Program-made: the position numbers and the translations under genes
Notes under the pieces: model-generated
The model's database searches: none
What the model saw: only the letters and a program-made list of their open reading frames with translations
What the model was told of the DNA's origin: nothing
Assembly: GCF_000953675.1 (NCBI RefSeq)
Contig: NZ_LN679998.1
Coordinates: forward strand, 2,821,425 to 2,885,424
Source of the DNA: Paraclostridium sordellii
GTDB taxonomy: Bacteria > Bacillota > Clostridia > Peptostreptococcales > Peptostreptococcaceae
Length of the DNA: 64,000 bases
Reading direction: 5' to 3'
Shown here: in pieces, positions 9,167 to 17,507 of the stretch
Layout of the letters: each line of letters starts with the position of its first letter
Numbering within the stretch: the first letter of the stretch is position 1

Positions 9167-9736
9167 TTACTCAGCTATTAATTCTACCATGTCTCCATTT
9201 CTAACAGCTGCTGCATTTCCTTCTTCAACATCAACATGCATCTCTAATGCAAAGTTAGGATTAGCTCTTACTAATACATTTTCGAATACTATAGATCTAG
9301 GTCCGAAAGTTCTAACTTTAACTATTTGCTTGTCTTTTACTCCGAATTTAGCTGCATCATCAAGACTCATATGTATATGTCTTGAAGCTACTATAACACC
9401 TTCTGTTAATTCAACTTCTCCTGCTGGTCCAACTAATTTTACTCCTGGAGTTCCTGCTATATCACCAGATTCTTTTATTGGAGCTTTTACACCTAAAGCG
9501 AATCCATCAGCTAAAGATATTTCAACTTGTGTACTAGGTCTAGCTGGTCCTAAAACTCTAACACCTTTTATAGTTCCTTTAGGTCCTACTAAATCAACTT
9601 TCTCTTCACAAGCATATTGTCCTGGTTGGCTTAATGGCTTGAATTCTACTAATTTATGACCTGCTCCGAATAATGTCTCTATATCAGCTTGACTTAAATG
9701 AACGTGTCTATTTGATAATGCTATTGGTAATTTCAT
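9167..9736 (-). CDS. pduL: PduL-type phosphotransacylase
   Basis: This enzyme converts acyl-CoA plus phosphate to acyl-phosphate (propanoyl or acetyl). The two beta-barrel halves carry the zinc-ligand motifs NRHVHLS near residue 9 and SRHIHMS near 122. I start it at the ATG at 9736, which has GGAGG nine bases upstream; a longer in-frame extension has no ribosome site. Starting here, the protein (189 aa) lacks the N-terminal peptide that targets PduL to microcompartments, and no shell genes are nearby, so it probably acts in the cytosol as an acetate-forming phosphotransacetylase downstream of PFOR. That role is inferred. Confidence 0.93.
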   Translation of the reverse strand: MKLPIALSNRHVHLSQADIETLFGAGHKLVEFKPLSQPGQYACEEKVDLVGPKGTIKGVRVLGPARPSTQVEISLADGFALGVKAPIKESGDIAGTPGVKLVGPAGEVELTEGVIVASRHIHMSLDDAAKFGVKDKQIVKVRTFGPRSIVFENVLVRANPNFALEMHVDVEEGNAAAVRNGDMVELIAE

Positions 9737-9819
9737 TTTGAAAGTCCTCCTAAGTTTTTTAAAATATTGCAATACAATTATACATAATATTCCTAATAAA
9801 ATCAAATTTTATTCTAATT

Positions 9820-11082
9820 TTATTTTATTAAATAATTTAGTAATTCAAAGTATCCAGGAAAAGATATATCAATGCACATTGTGTTATCAAGCTCTACATC
9901 GCTTTCACAAATTAATCCAGCTATAGAAAATGCCATTGCTATTCTATGGTCATTAAAAGTGCTTATTTTCGCTCCCTTTAGTTTTCTTTTCCCTTTTATA
10001 ATCATACCATCTTCTAGCTCTTCGATATCTGCTCCCATTCTTTTTAAGTTATCTACAACAGCTTGTATTCTATTACTTTCTTTAACTTTAAGTTCTTTTG
10101 CATCTTTTATTATGGTGTCACCATTCGCTTGAGTTGCCAAAACTGCAATAACTGGAATTTCATCTATTAACCTAGGTATTAAATCAGAATCTATGGTTGT
10201 TGAAGCTAAATCTTCACTATACCTAACTACTATATCACCAACTAATTCTCCTCCTACTAACCTTCTGTTAAATACTTCAAAATTTCCATTCATGTTTTTT
10301 AAAACATCTAATATTCCAGTTCTAGTTTCATTTAACCCTACATTTAAAATAGTTACTTCAGACCCTTTTGCAATGCTCGCCGCAACTATTATAAATGCTG
10401 CTGATGAAATATCTCCTGGTACACTTATATCTCCTATAGAATATAATTCGTCAATAGGGTTGATATTTATATTTAAATCGTTGGACTTTATATCAGCTCC
10501 AAAAGAATTTAACATTATTTCTGTATGATTTCTGCTTTTAGCCTTTTCAATTATAGTGCTTGGACTATTAGCATATAGTGATGCTAATATTATAGATGAT
10601 TTAACTTGAGCTGATGCAACTGGCATTTTATAATCTATCCCAGTTAAATTTCCACCTTTTATAGTTATTGGTGTATAATTTGCATCATCCTTTCCTTCTA
10701 TCTCACATCCCATTAACCTTAATGGGTCAGTAACTCTCTTCATAGGTCTTCTACCTATGGAATCATCTCCAACTATTGTTGATTCAAATTCATTCCCAGC
10801 TAATATTCCCATCATAAGTCTTATAGTTGTTCCTGAATTTCCTACATCTAATATATCACTAGGTCTTTTTAATCCTCTAAGACCTCTTCCTTTTACAATA
10901 ACATTATTTTGATCTATATCTATGTCTACTCCCATTTTTCTAAAACAATTAATAGTACTTAAACAATCTTGCCCCATAAGGAAATTACTTATTTTTGTGC
11001 TTCCTTTTGCTATGGATGAAAACATTATCGATCTGTGGGAAATAGATTTATCTCCAATTAATTTAAAACTTCCTCTAAGCAT
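9820..11082 (-). CDS. aroA: 3-phosphoshikimate 1-carboxyvinyltransferase (EPSP synthase)
   Basis: This enzyme transfers enolpyruvate from PEP to shikimate-3-phosphate, the penultimate step to chorismate. The N-terminal GDKSISHRS (residues 9-17), LDVGNSGTTIRLM near 80, RPMKRVTDPL near 125, and C-terminal KESNRI and FNDHRIAMAFSIA are family signatures. The 420-aa length is normal. It overlaps the end of aroB by 8 bases, so translation is coupled, and it is the last gene of the aroC-aroB-aroA run. No clear terminator hairpin follows. Confidence 0.96.
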   Translation of the reverse strand: MLRGSFKLIGDKSISHRSIMFSSIAKGSTKISNFLMGQDCLSTINCFRKMGVDIDIDQNNVIVKGRGLRGLKRPSDILDVGNSGTTIRLMMGILAGNEFESTIVGDDSIGRRPMKRVTDPLRLMGCEIEGKDDANYTPITIKGGNLTGIDYKMPVASAQVKSSIILASLYANSPSTIIEKAKSRNHTEIMLNSFGADIKSNDLNININPIDELYSIGDISVPGDISSAAFIIVAASIAKGSEVTILNVGLNETRTGILDVLKNMNGNFEVFNRRLVGGELVGDIVVRYSEDLASTTIDSDLIPRLIDEIPVIAVLATQANGDTIIKDAKELKVKESNRIQAVVDNLKRMGADIEELEDGMIIKGKRKLKGAKISTFNDHRIAMAFSIAGLICESDVELDNTMCIDISFPGYFELLNYLIK

Positions 11083-12103
11083 TTAAACATCTCCTCATTA
11101 CATTTAAAATATCATTATCATTTATATTATTAAAAATCTCAACTTTACCTTTGCCTATTGGAAGAACTAAATTTATAAACCCAAAACTATTTTTTTTATC
11201 GCTTTTCATTATGTAAAGTATTTCTTCACAATCTTTAATACTACATTTAGTAGGTAAATTTAATAAATTAGATACTTCTTTAAATTCTTCATAATAATTA
11301 TAATCTATTAATTCTTTTTCTATAGCTAATTCAAAAGCCAAATTTGTTCCTATATTTACCGATTTACCATGACTTAAATTGCAAAGTTTTTCTATCCCGT
11401 GTCCAAAAGTATGTCCTAAATTTAAAATTTTTCTTAATCCACTTTCTTTTTCATCCTTATTTACTACGTCCCATTTGATATCAGTACATTTTTTAATTAT
11501 ATAATGTAGAGTTTTTTCATCTCTATTTAATATATTTTCATAATTACATTTTATATATTTTAGAAATTCATAGTCATATATAAAACAATATTTTAAAACT
11601 TCTCCAAGTCCACTAATATAATCCTCTTCGCTTAATGTATTTAATGAGTTTACATTTATATACGTAAGCTTAGGCTGATAAAACGTCCCCATTATATTTT
11701 TTATATTTCCTAAATTTATTCCTGTTTTTCCTCCAACAGATGAATCTACTTGTGAAAGTAAAGTTGTTGGAACTTGAATCAATTCAATTCCTCTCATATA
11801 CGTAGATGCTACAAATCCAGCTAAATCTCCAACTACACCTCCCCCTAAAGCTATAACTAAAGATTTTCTAGTTATGTTTGTTTTTATGCAAAACTTTATT
11901 ATCTCTTCATATACTTTTAATGATTTTGATTCTTCTCCACTTTTTATAATAAATAACTCTATATATTTATGTTTAAGATTTTTGATAAATTTTTCAAATT
12001 GACTTTCATATACATTTTCATCAGTTATAATTAAAACTTTATCATATCCTTTATCTAATTTTAAATTTTCATATCCACAATCTATAACTATAGATTTTTC
12101 CAT
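11075..12103 (-). CDS. aroB: 3-dehydroquinate synthase
   Basis: This NAD- and metal-dependent enzyme cyclises DAHP to 3-dehydroquinate, the second shikimate step. Recognisable parts are the NAD-binding GGGVVGDLAGFVAST near residue 105, the QVPTTLLSQVDSSVGGKTGIN block near 135, and the metal ligands in GEVLKY and LGHTFGHGIEKL. The 342-aa length is typical. It overlaps aroC by 16 bases and aroA by 8, which implies one coupled operon. Confidence 0.96.
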   Translation of the reverse strand: MEKSIVIDCGYENLKLDKGYDKVLIITDENVYESQFEKFIKNLKHKYIELFIIKSGEESKSLKVYEEIIKFCIKTNITRKSLVIALGGGVVGDLAGFVASTYMRGIELIQVPTTLLSQVDSSVGGKTGINLGNIKNIMGTFYQPKLTYINVNSLNTLSEEDYISGLGEVLKYCFIYDYEFLKYIKCNYENILNRDEKTLHYIIKKCTDIKWDVVNKDEKESGLRKILNLGHTFGHGIEKLCNLSHGKSVNIGTNLAFELAIEKELIDYNYYEEFKEVSNLLNLPTKCSIKDCEEILYIMKSDKKNSFGFINLVLPIGKGKVEIFNNINDNDILNVMRRCLNA

Positions 12104-13260
12104 CCTCTTTCACCTAACCTATTCATATATGAATTGTAATTATTTTTTATATCCTCAATATTATCATTTCCAAACTTCTCTAAAAAGAAATTTAAAATGA
12201 CAGTTGAAACTACATTTTCGCAAACTATACTACATGCAGGAACAGCACAAGTATCCGACCTTTCAACTGTGGCTTTATAATTTTCCTTTGTATTCATATT
12301 TATTGAATTTAAAGGTTTGTATAGTGTCGGTATAGGTTTCATTGCACACCTTATTATTATTTCATCTCCAGTAGTCATTCCACCTTCGATTCCACCTAGA
12401 TTATTTGTATTTCTATATATTCCATTTTCTTCTCTATAATAAATCTCATCCATTACCTCAGAACCATTTTTACTTGAAACATCAAATCCTATACCTATTT
12501 CTACCCCTTTTATAGCTTGTATACTCATTACATTCATTGCTATATGTGCATCTATTTTTTTATCATAATGTACATATGACCCAAGTCCAGGAGGTACATT
12601 TTTAACTATTACTTCGATAACTCCTCCTATTGTGTCTTTAGCATCTTTAATTTTCTCAATTTCTTCTATCATTAATCTTTCAGTTTCTTCATCAATACAT
12701 CTTACCAAACTCAAGTCTACTTTTTCTTTTATATAATCAAAGCTGTATAATCTATCTAATTTTACCTTTCCAATTTGTGTTACATGTGAAGTAATATCAA
12801 TATTAAACTTTGATAATATTTGTTTACATATTGCTCCAACTGCAACTCTACTTGCTGTTTCTCTTGCACTTGATCTTTCTAGTACATTTCTAGCATCATC
12901 AAAATTATATTTTAATGACCCAACTAAATCTGCATGTCCAGGCCTTACATGACTTACTTTTTTACTTTCTCTGTCAATGTCTCCTGTCGGATTCATATAA
13001 TTAGCCCAGTTTTCATAATCCTTATTAATGATCTGAATAGCTAAGGGACTTCCAATAGTTATATTTCCTCTAACTCCACTTAAAATTTCTACTTTATCAT
13101 TTTCTATTTTCATACGTCCACCACGTCCATACCCCGATTGGCGTTTTTTCAACGCTTTATTAATCTCATCTATGTCTATACTTACATTAGCTGGGATACC
13201 TTCTATTATAGATGTTAAACACTTACCATGGGATTCTCCACTTGTTATATATCTTATCAA
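12088..13260 (-). CDS. aroC: Chorismate synthase
   Basis: This FMNH2-dependent lyase forms chorismate from EPSP. Signatures are TSGESHGKCL at the start, GRGGRM near residue 45, RPGHADL near 108, ERSSARETASR near 127 and GGIEGGMTTG near 290. I start it at the TTG at 13260: an AAGGAG site lies eight bases upstream, and this gives the family-typical N-terminus (M)IRYITSGESHG. The in-frame GTG nine bases earlier overlaps that ribosome site and is unlikely. It is the first gene of the aroC-aroB-aroA run, with a flavoprotein gene immediately upstream. Confidence 0.96.
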   Translation of the reverse strand: MIRYITSGESHGKCLTSIIEGIPANVSIDIDEINKALKKRQSGYGRGGRMKIENDKVEILSGVRGNITIGSPLAIQIINKDYENWANYMNPTGDIDRESKKVSHVRPGHADLVGSLKYNFDDARNVLERSSARETASRVAVGAICKQILSKFNIDITSHVTQIGKVKLDRLYSFDYIKEKVDLSLVRCIDEETERLMIEEIEKIKDAKDTIGGVIEVIVKNVPPGLGSYVHYDKKIDAHIAMNVMSIQAIKGVEIGIGFDVSSKNGSEVMDEIYYREENGIYRNTNNLGGIEGGMTTGDEIIIRCAMKPIPTLYKPLNSINMNTKENYKATVERSDTCAVPACSIVCENVVSTVILNFFLEKFGNDNIEDIKNNYNSYMNRLGERGWKNL

Positions 13261-13290
13261 TATTTTCACTCCTTTTTATGTTTATGCTAC

Positions 13291-13322
13291 AAAAAGAGCT
13301 TGTTTTTAACCAAGCTCTTTTA
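13291..13322 (-). terminator. Hairpin between the flavoprotein gene and aroC
   Basis: A stem of eleven pairs, AAAAGAGCTTG / CAAGCTCTTTT, overlaps the stop codon of the flavoprotein gene and is followed by only five Ts. It is probably a leaky terminator that lets some transcripts continue into aroC. Confidence 0.65.
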
Positions 13323-13908
13323 TATCTTTTATATAGTTAGTTATATATTTTTTTAAATCTTTAATAGCTTGATTATTTTCAATAAAAGCAACTTTATCAC
13401 TATTATTTAAATAATAGTTATACGTAAGTTTAGTATTTATACTTTTAAAGAAAAAATCCATAACAATTTGTCCACCTTTAAATTGACTTTGATATGGGCT
13501 ACTTCCTCCAACTGCTATATACATTCCAATTCTTTTTTTATTTCTATCTATAGATGGTTTATTTAGTATATACTTACTTGCATAAATTGCTTGTGTTCTA
13601 TCTACTACTGTTTTAACTTTAGCAGATATACAGTCAAAGTGAACAGGGCTAACAACTATAGTTCCTTTTGCTTTATCAAACATATCATACATAGGTGTCA
13701 TGTCATCTTTAAACTTGCAATATCCAGTTTTTTCGCAAAATCCACAAGCCGTACAATATTCTATATTCATATCATATATGTCAAATACTTTATAACTTAT
13801 TTTACTATCTATCAATTCTTTTGTTATTTCATTTATCATATTAAAACAATTTTTATTTTTTCTAGGACTTCCATTTATTATTAAAACTTCAGGATTAAGT
13901 TCAATCAT
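13306..13908 (-). CDS. NAD(P)H-dependent FMN reductase / iron-sulfur flavoprotein-like
   Basis: The 200-aa flavodoxin-fold protein has the phosphate-binding loop NGSPRKNKN near residue 12, a cysteine cluster CTACGFCEKTGYC near 52, and VVSPVHFDCISAKVKTVVDR near 88, as in the NADPH-dependent FMN reductase / iron-sulfur flavoprotein family. Three cysteines could hold an Fe-S cluster, although the spacing differs from the classic CxxCxxCx5-7C. It lies directly upstream of aroC, whose product needs reduced FMN, so it may supply reduced flavin; this is inferred. It follows the phosphatase gene by 11 bases. Confidence 0.85.
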   Translation of the reverse strand: MIELNPEVLIINGSPRKNKNCFNMINEITKELIDSKISYKVFDIYDMNIEYCTACGFCEKTGYCKFKDDMTPMYDMFDKAKGTIVVSPVHFDCISAKVKTVVDRTQAIYASKYILNKPSIDRNKKRIGMYIAVGGSSPYQSQFKGGQIVMDFFFKSINTKLTYNYYLNNSDKVAFIENNQAIKDLKKYITNYIKDIKELG

Positions 13909-13919
13909 ATTTTAACTCC

Positions 13920-15683
13920 TTATTTTTCTCTAAGTGTAACTATTAATATATCATCTTCAAAGTTGCTTTTTTTAGAGAAATCCCATAGTTTAGCTTTTAA
14001 GTTAGTAACTTTTGTGTCCTTATCTACATTGCTATTTTCTTGTAAAAAGTCTTTTAATCTTTCTATTCCAAACTCTTCTTTTTCTTCATTTTTAATTTCT
14101 AAAACTCCATCTGTGTATAGAGAAATAGACTTATATTTTGAAATATTTATTTCTTTATCTGAGTATTCAGCGTCCTCTAATATACCTATAGGAATTCCTT
14201 TACTACATTTAATAAACTTTGCATTATTTTCATAATCTACCCCAATTGGGTAATAATGTCCAGCATTAGATACAATCATTTTATGTTCTTCATTTTTTAT
14301 AATTGCAACTATACATGTTGCGAAAACACCCATTTTATCAAATTCATCAAATAAAAATTGGTTTATATTTTCTAGAATTTCACTAGGCTTTTCAAATTGC
14401 TTTGCTAAAACCTTAAAAGCTCCTTTTATCATAGCAACCATATAGTTTGATACAATACCATGGCCCATAACATCTGCTAGTATAGCAACAATTGTCCCAT
14501 CTTCCTTTTTGATAGTATGATAAAAGTCTCCTCCTACAACCTTAGCTGGCTTATGAAAATATGTTAATTCTCTATTTTTACCAAGTTCTTTATTTCCCTT
14601 ATTCATTATAAGTTTTTGTTGTTGGTTTAATACCTTAAGTTCATTCTCTAAAACATGATGCTTTACTTCTCTTTTACTATATTCATATAATTGCATAGCA
14701 ACAGAAACCTGCTTTGCAAGTATACTAAGTATATTTAAATCATCTTTTGTATAGTTTTTACTATTAATACATGCTATATATCCTATTACTTCATTTTTAT
14801 TTATAAGTTTATGGTATATATACGTATTAATATTTTTTGACCCTTCTATATTATCAATTTCATTTAAATAAGACCCAGTTACTTTTTCATCTATTAATTG
14901 TTCTAAATTAGAATATGCCTCTAGACTTTTACTTCCATCTAAACTAAAAAAGCTATATACCCTTCTGTTTTTATCTTTATTTTTTATAAGTATAACAGAT
15001 TCTTTACTGTTAGTTATGTTACAAGCTTGTTTGCTCAAATGGTCTAAAAAGCTTTTAATATCCTTATTTAGATATAGTTTTTTAGTTGCTTCATTTATAG
15101 AAGATATAGCTCCCCTTAGCTTATTTATTAAAGTTTGAATATCATTATTCTTACTAGTTATCTCAATTGATAAACTTATAAGAGAGGCTACTGATGATAT
15201 GAAATTCATGTCATCATCACTTATCTTATCTTCTGCAGTTAAAAAACAAGTCATAAACCCTGTAACTTTATCATTAACAATTAAAGGAAAAACAATCCTT
15301 CCTACATAACCTTCTTGAGTAGCTAGTTCTCTTTCATTTAAAGCTCTTTCATCTTCAAATACATTTTCTACATAAACAACTTTTTGTCCTTCAACAGCTT
15401 CATGTATATATCTTGGATATTCATCAAAATTTATTTTAACTCCTATCGGTCGGTCCATAGGAAATACTTGCGATATATAGTTTAAAGTTTGAGAGCACAC
15501 TAAGTAAGCATAATCATAATTGTTTTTATAAAATAAATTAACACATGCTTTAGCTGGGTGTACTACATCTAACATCTTTTCTATAATTTTGTCTTTTATT
15601 TCAAAAAAGTTATTAGACTCAGTAACTAAAGTGGATATCTCTACAACTCTCTTAAGTCTTTCGTTTTCATTATAATATTTCAT
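13920..15683 (-). CDS. Tandem-GAF PP2C (SpoIIE/RsbU-type) serine phosphatase
   Basis: Two GAF sensory domains (about residues 10-175 and 195-335), a short coiled linker, then a PPM/SpoIIE phosphatase domain (380-587). Metal-binding acidic motifs are visible: VVGGDFY near 384, ADVMGHG near 404, SLYTDGV near 524 and DDILIV near 580. The phosphatase type usually dephosphorylates an anti-anti-sigma (STAS) protein in a partner-switching pathway, but no anti-sigma or sigma gene is next to it. There is no membrane segment, so it should be a cytosolic sensor. The ATG lies 13 bases after GGGGAG, a long spacing, so the start is slightly uncertain. Confidence 0.88.
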   Translation of the reverse strand: MKYYNENERLKRVVEISTLVTESNNFFEIKDKIIEKMLDVVHPAKACVNLFYKNNYDYAYLVCSQTLNYISQVFPMDRPIGVKINFDEYPRYIHEAVEGQKVVYVENVFEDERALNERELATQEGYVGRIVFPLIVNDKVTGFMTCFLTAEDKISDDDMNFISSVASLISLSIEITSKNNDIQTLINKLRGAISSINEATKKLYLNKDIKSFLDHLSKQACNITNSKESVILIKNKDKNRRVYSFFSLDGSKSLEAYSNLEQLIDEKVTGSYLNEIDNIEGSKNINTYIYHKLINKNEVIGYIACINSKNYTKDDLNILSILAKQVSVAMQLYEYSKREVKHHVLENELKVLNQQQKLIMNKGNKELGKNRELTYFHKPAKVVGGDFYHTIKKEDGTIVAILADVMGHGIVSNYMVAMIKGAFKVLAKQFEKPSEILENINQFLFDEFDKMGVFATCIVAIIKNEEHKMIVSNAGHYYPIGVDYENNAKFIKCSKGIPIGILEDAEYSDKEINISKYKSISLYTDGVLEIKNEEKEEFGIERLKDFLQENSNVDKDTKVTNLKAKLWDFSKKSNFEDDILIVTLREK

Positions 15684-15716
15684 GTAAGTATTTCATCTCC
15701 CCTCTTTATATTAAGT

Positions 15717-16205
15717 CTATTTATTAATATTACTATATATATCTTTTATAGTAAACATAAAAACTAATATAAAGCAACCTATTATTATGTAGTTAAAATT
15801 TGAAAATATTCCTATTAATAATAAGCTTATTAATGCATTTATTTTTTGTTTTATTTTATCTGTAACTATATATTGAGTCCCTTGTTCTATATTGTTTTTT
15901 AAATTACCTACACTATTTTTAACATGATTTTTAAATTGGTTTTCAATATATATTTTATATAATATGTAAGTTCCTAAAATTAATATTGTACCAATACCAA
16001 AGATTAAGTTTATACGTAAGGACATGACTATTAAAAGAAGAGTTAGTATAGCTTTTATAGATATCATAAAGATACTATCTACCTTCATAGCTATATTGCT
16101 CATTTCTTTGTATTCATCTCTTATAGAATACTGTTTATTTGGCATACTTTTCATTTTTGTTTTTACTATTTCTGAGTAAAATAGCTTAATTATTCCACTT
16201 ATCAC
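15717..16205 (-). CDS. Small integral membrane protein of unknown function
   Basis: The 162-aa protein has four hydrophobic segments (about residues 45-65, 68-88, 125-140 and 140-158) around a charged loop, and a polar N-terminus. I recognise no family. The GTG start is set by GGAGG eight bases upstream. The gap to the phosphatase gene downstream is 33 bases, so they are probably co-transcribed. Confidence 0.75.
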   Translation of the reverse strand: MISGIIKLFYSEIVKTKMKSMPNKQYSIRDEYKEMSNIAMKVDSIFMISIKAILTLLLIVMSLRINLIFGIGTILILGTYILYKIYIENQFKNHVKNSVGNLKNNIEQGTQYIVTDKIKQKINALISLLLIGIFSNFNYIIIGCFILVFMFTIKDIYSNINK

Positions 16206-16309
16206 TTAAATTACCTCCTTTAAACTATATTTGTAATGTTTACAATTATAATTTTTTTATACTTGTCAATACTAATAGTATGTAAGGCTAATTTAAAAGG
16301 AGGCTTAAA

Positions 16310-16783
16310 ATGATTATAGAGCAATTAGATTTAGAAACCAGAAGTAAGATTTATGCTCATACAAAAAAAACTTTAAGAAAATATCAAAAAGGAATAACTA
16401 CTGGTAAACTTACATCTATTAACTTTGCAGAAAATATATTATCAAATGATGACATGTTAGATTTAATAGACGAAACTACATTAAAGGATGCAGACTTTAA
16501 AGATTCTTATATAAAGTACATAGATAAATTGATAAAAAATCAAAATGAAAATCTAAAAAAGGCAAACCGAAAGAATTTTATCCAAAACAATTCTAAACCA
16601 ACTATATCTCAAAGAATAGAATTAAAAAACTTATTACTAGAAACAGGATATGAATTAGCCATTCCAATTCAATACTTAAATTCTAGTGATGTTATTGAAA
16701 TTTCAAAATTTATTTCTACAGGTACCATAGATTTAGGTAATGAAAAAATTTATAATTATGTAGTTAAATTAAATAAGCACTAA
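16310..16783 (+). CDS. Hypothetical protein, 157 aa
   Basis: A soluble, lysine-rich and mostly helical protein without a signal peptide, cysteine motif or recognisable domain. AGGAGG seven bases before the ATG supports the start. It is divergent from the small membrane protein gene and ends at a hairpin shared with the convergent small gene. Function unknown. Confidence 0.75.
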   Translation: MIIEQLDLETRSKIYAHTKKTLRKYQKGITTGKLTSINFAENILSNDDMLDLIDETTLKDADFKDSYIKYIDKLIKNQNENLKKANRKNFIQNNSKPTISQRIELKNLLLETGYELAIPIQYLNSSDVIEISKFISTGTIDLGNEKIYNYVVKLNKH

Positions 16784-16806
16784 GGCTTTTTTATCCTTAG
16801 TGCTTA
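16774..16806. terminator. Hairpin between convergent small genes
   Basis: A perfect twelve-base-pair stem, TAAGCACTAAGG / CCTTAGTGCTTA, with a nine-base loop. The T-runs after it are poor on both strands, so termination strength is uncertain. Confidence 0.6.
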
Positions 16807-16810
16807 AAAT

Positions 16811-16978
16811 CTATCCTAATGCTTTTTCTAACTTACTAAGATGTTGTATAGGATAATATTTTAAAAGTTCCTTAAATTGATCAACTGTAAGACCCTCAGT
16901 AGTTGTATATATTCTTATTTTTTCATCTAAATCTGCATTTATAAATTTGTTTTTTACTTCTTGAAAGTTCATATTCAT
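16811..16978 (-). CDS. Small hypothetical protein, 55 aa
   Basis: A complete small reading frame, MNMNFQEVKNKF... ending ...LSKLEKALG, with AAGGAG eight bases before the first ATG. Composition is amphipathic-helical, with no cysteine and no signal peptide. The good ribosome site, normal codon use and the hairpin just past its stop support a real gene. Function unknown. Confidence 0.7.
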   Translation of the reverse strand: MNMNFQEVKNKFINADLDEKIRIYTTTEGLTVDQFKELLKYYPIQHLSKLEKALG

Positions 16979-17064
16979 AAATAAGTCTCCTTAATAAAAA
17001 TATTTGTATTTAATTTTATTTTGTCCATATTATATTTTTTTACACTAGTTAGTATGTATTTTAT

Positions 17065-17098
17065 AAAAAAAGGAAGGTTAATTAACCTTCCCTTTTTT
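17065..17098 (-). terminator. Terminator of the SASP gene
   Basis: The palindromic stem GGAAGGTTAATTAACCTTCC is followed, in the minus direction, by a run of Ts and lies just past the spore-protein stop codon. Confidence 0.88.
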
Positions 17099-17103
17099 AC
17101 TTA

Positions 17104-17322
17104 TTATTGTTGTTGTCCACTCATTTGTTTTTCTGCCATTTCAACTAATTTTTTAGTCATGTATCCACCAACATATCCATTTTGTCTAGCTGTCATGTTT
17201 CCTTTATCAGCAGTGTCATAGTTTGACATTCCTAATTCATTAGCTATTTCTAATTTCATTTGTTTTAATGCTGCTTTAGCTTCTGGTACTGATATTGAGT
17301 TTTGGTTGTTGTTGTTTGTCAT
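17104..17322 (-). CDS. Alpha/beta-type small acid-soluble spore protein
   Basis: This 72-aa DNA-binding protein coats spore DNA in the forespore. It has the GPR protease recognition motif EIANELGM near residue 25 and the conserved C-terminal DNA-binding block with GNMTARQNGYVGGYMTKKLV (42-61). The N-terminus is Asn/Gln-rich. It is monocistronic with a strong terminator. Expression would be expected from forespore sigma G; a GCATA box lies about 130 bases upstream but its -10 partner is poor, so I do not call the promoter. Its presence shows that the organism forms spores. Confidence 0.96.
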   Translation of the reverse strand: MTNNNNQNSISVPEAKAALKQMKLEIANELGMSNYDTADKGNMTARQNGYVGGYMTKKLVEMAEKQMSGQQQ

Positions 17323-17369
17323 GTTGATTACCTCACTTTTATTAGTTTTTTTGTAGTAATTATGGAGCT

Positions 17370-17385
17370 TTATCTTTAAAGATAA
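17370..17385. promoter_or_regulatory. 16-bp perfect palindrome upstream of the SASP gene
   Basis: TTATCTTTAAAGATAA is a perfect palindrome about 48 bases before the SASP start codon. It could be an operator or a 5' leader hairpin; no family is recognised. Confidence 0.35.
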
Positions 17386-17507
17386 TTTTTACTTTGAACA
17401 ACTTATCTCCATTTACTATTTGTGTTGTTCATGTTCTTATTATGCCAAAATATATTTTTTATATACTTAAATTTTATAAAAAATATATAAAAAACTAATA
17501 AAATCTC

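Noticed and set aside
9167..9736. Part of a propanediol or ethanolamine microcompartment
   Set aside because: No shell proteins or diol/ethanolamine enzymes nearby, and no targeting peptide.
13260..13269. GTG start for aroC
   Set aside because: It overlaps its own ribosome site; the TTG nine bases later has correct spacing and gives the family-typical N-terminus.
17390..17450. Sigma G promoter for the SASP gene
   Set aside because: A GCATA -35-like box is present, but the sequence 18 bases on does not match the -10 consensus well enough to call.
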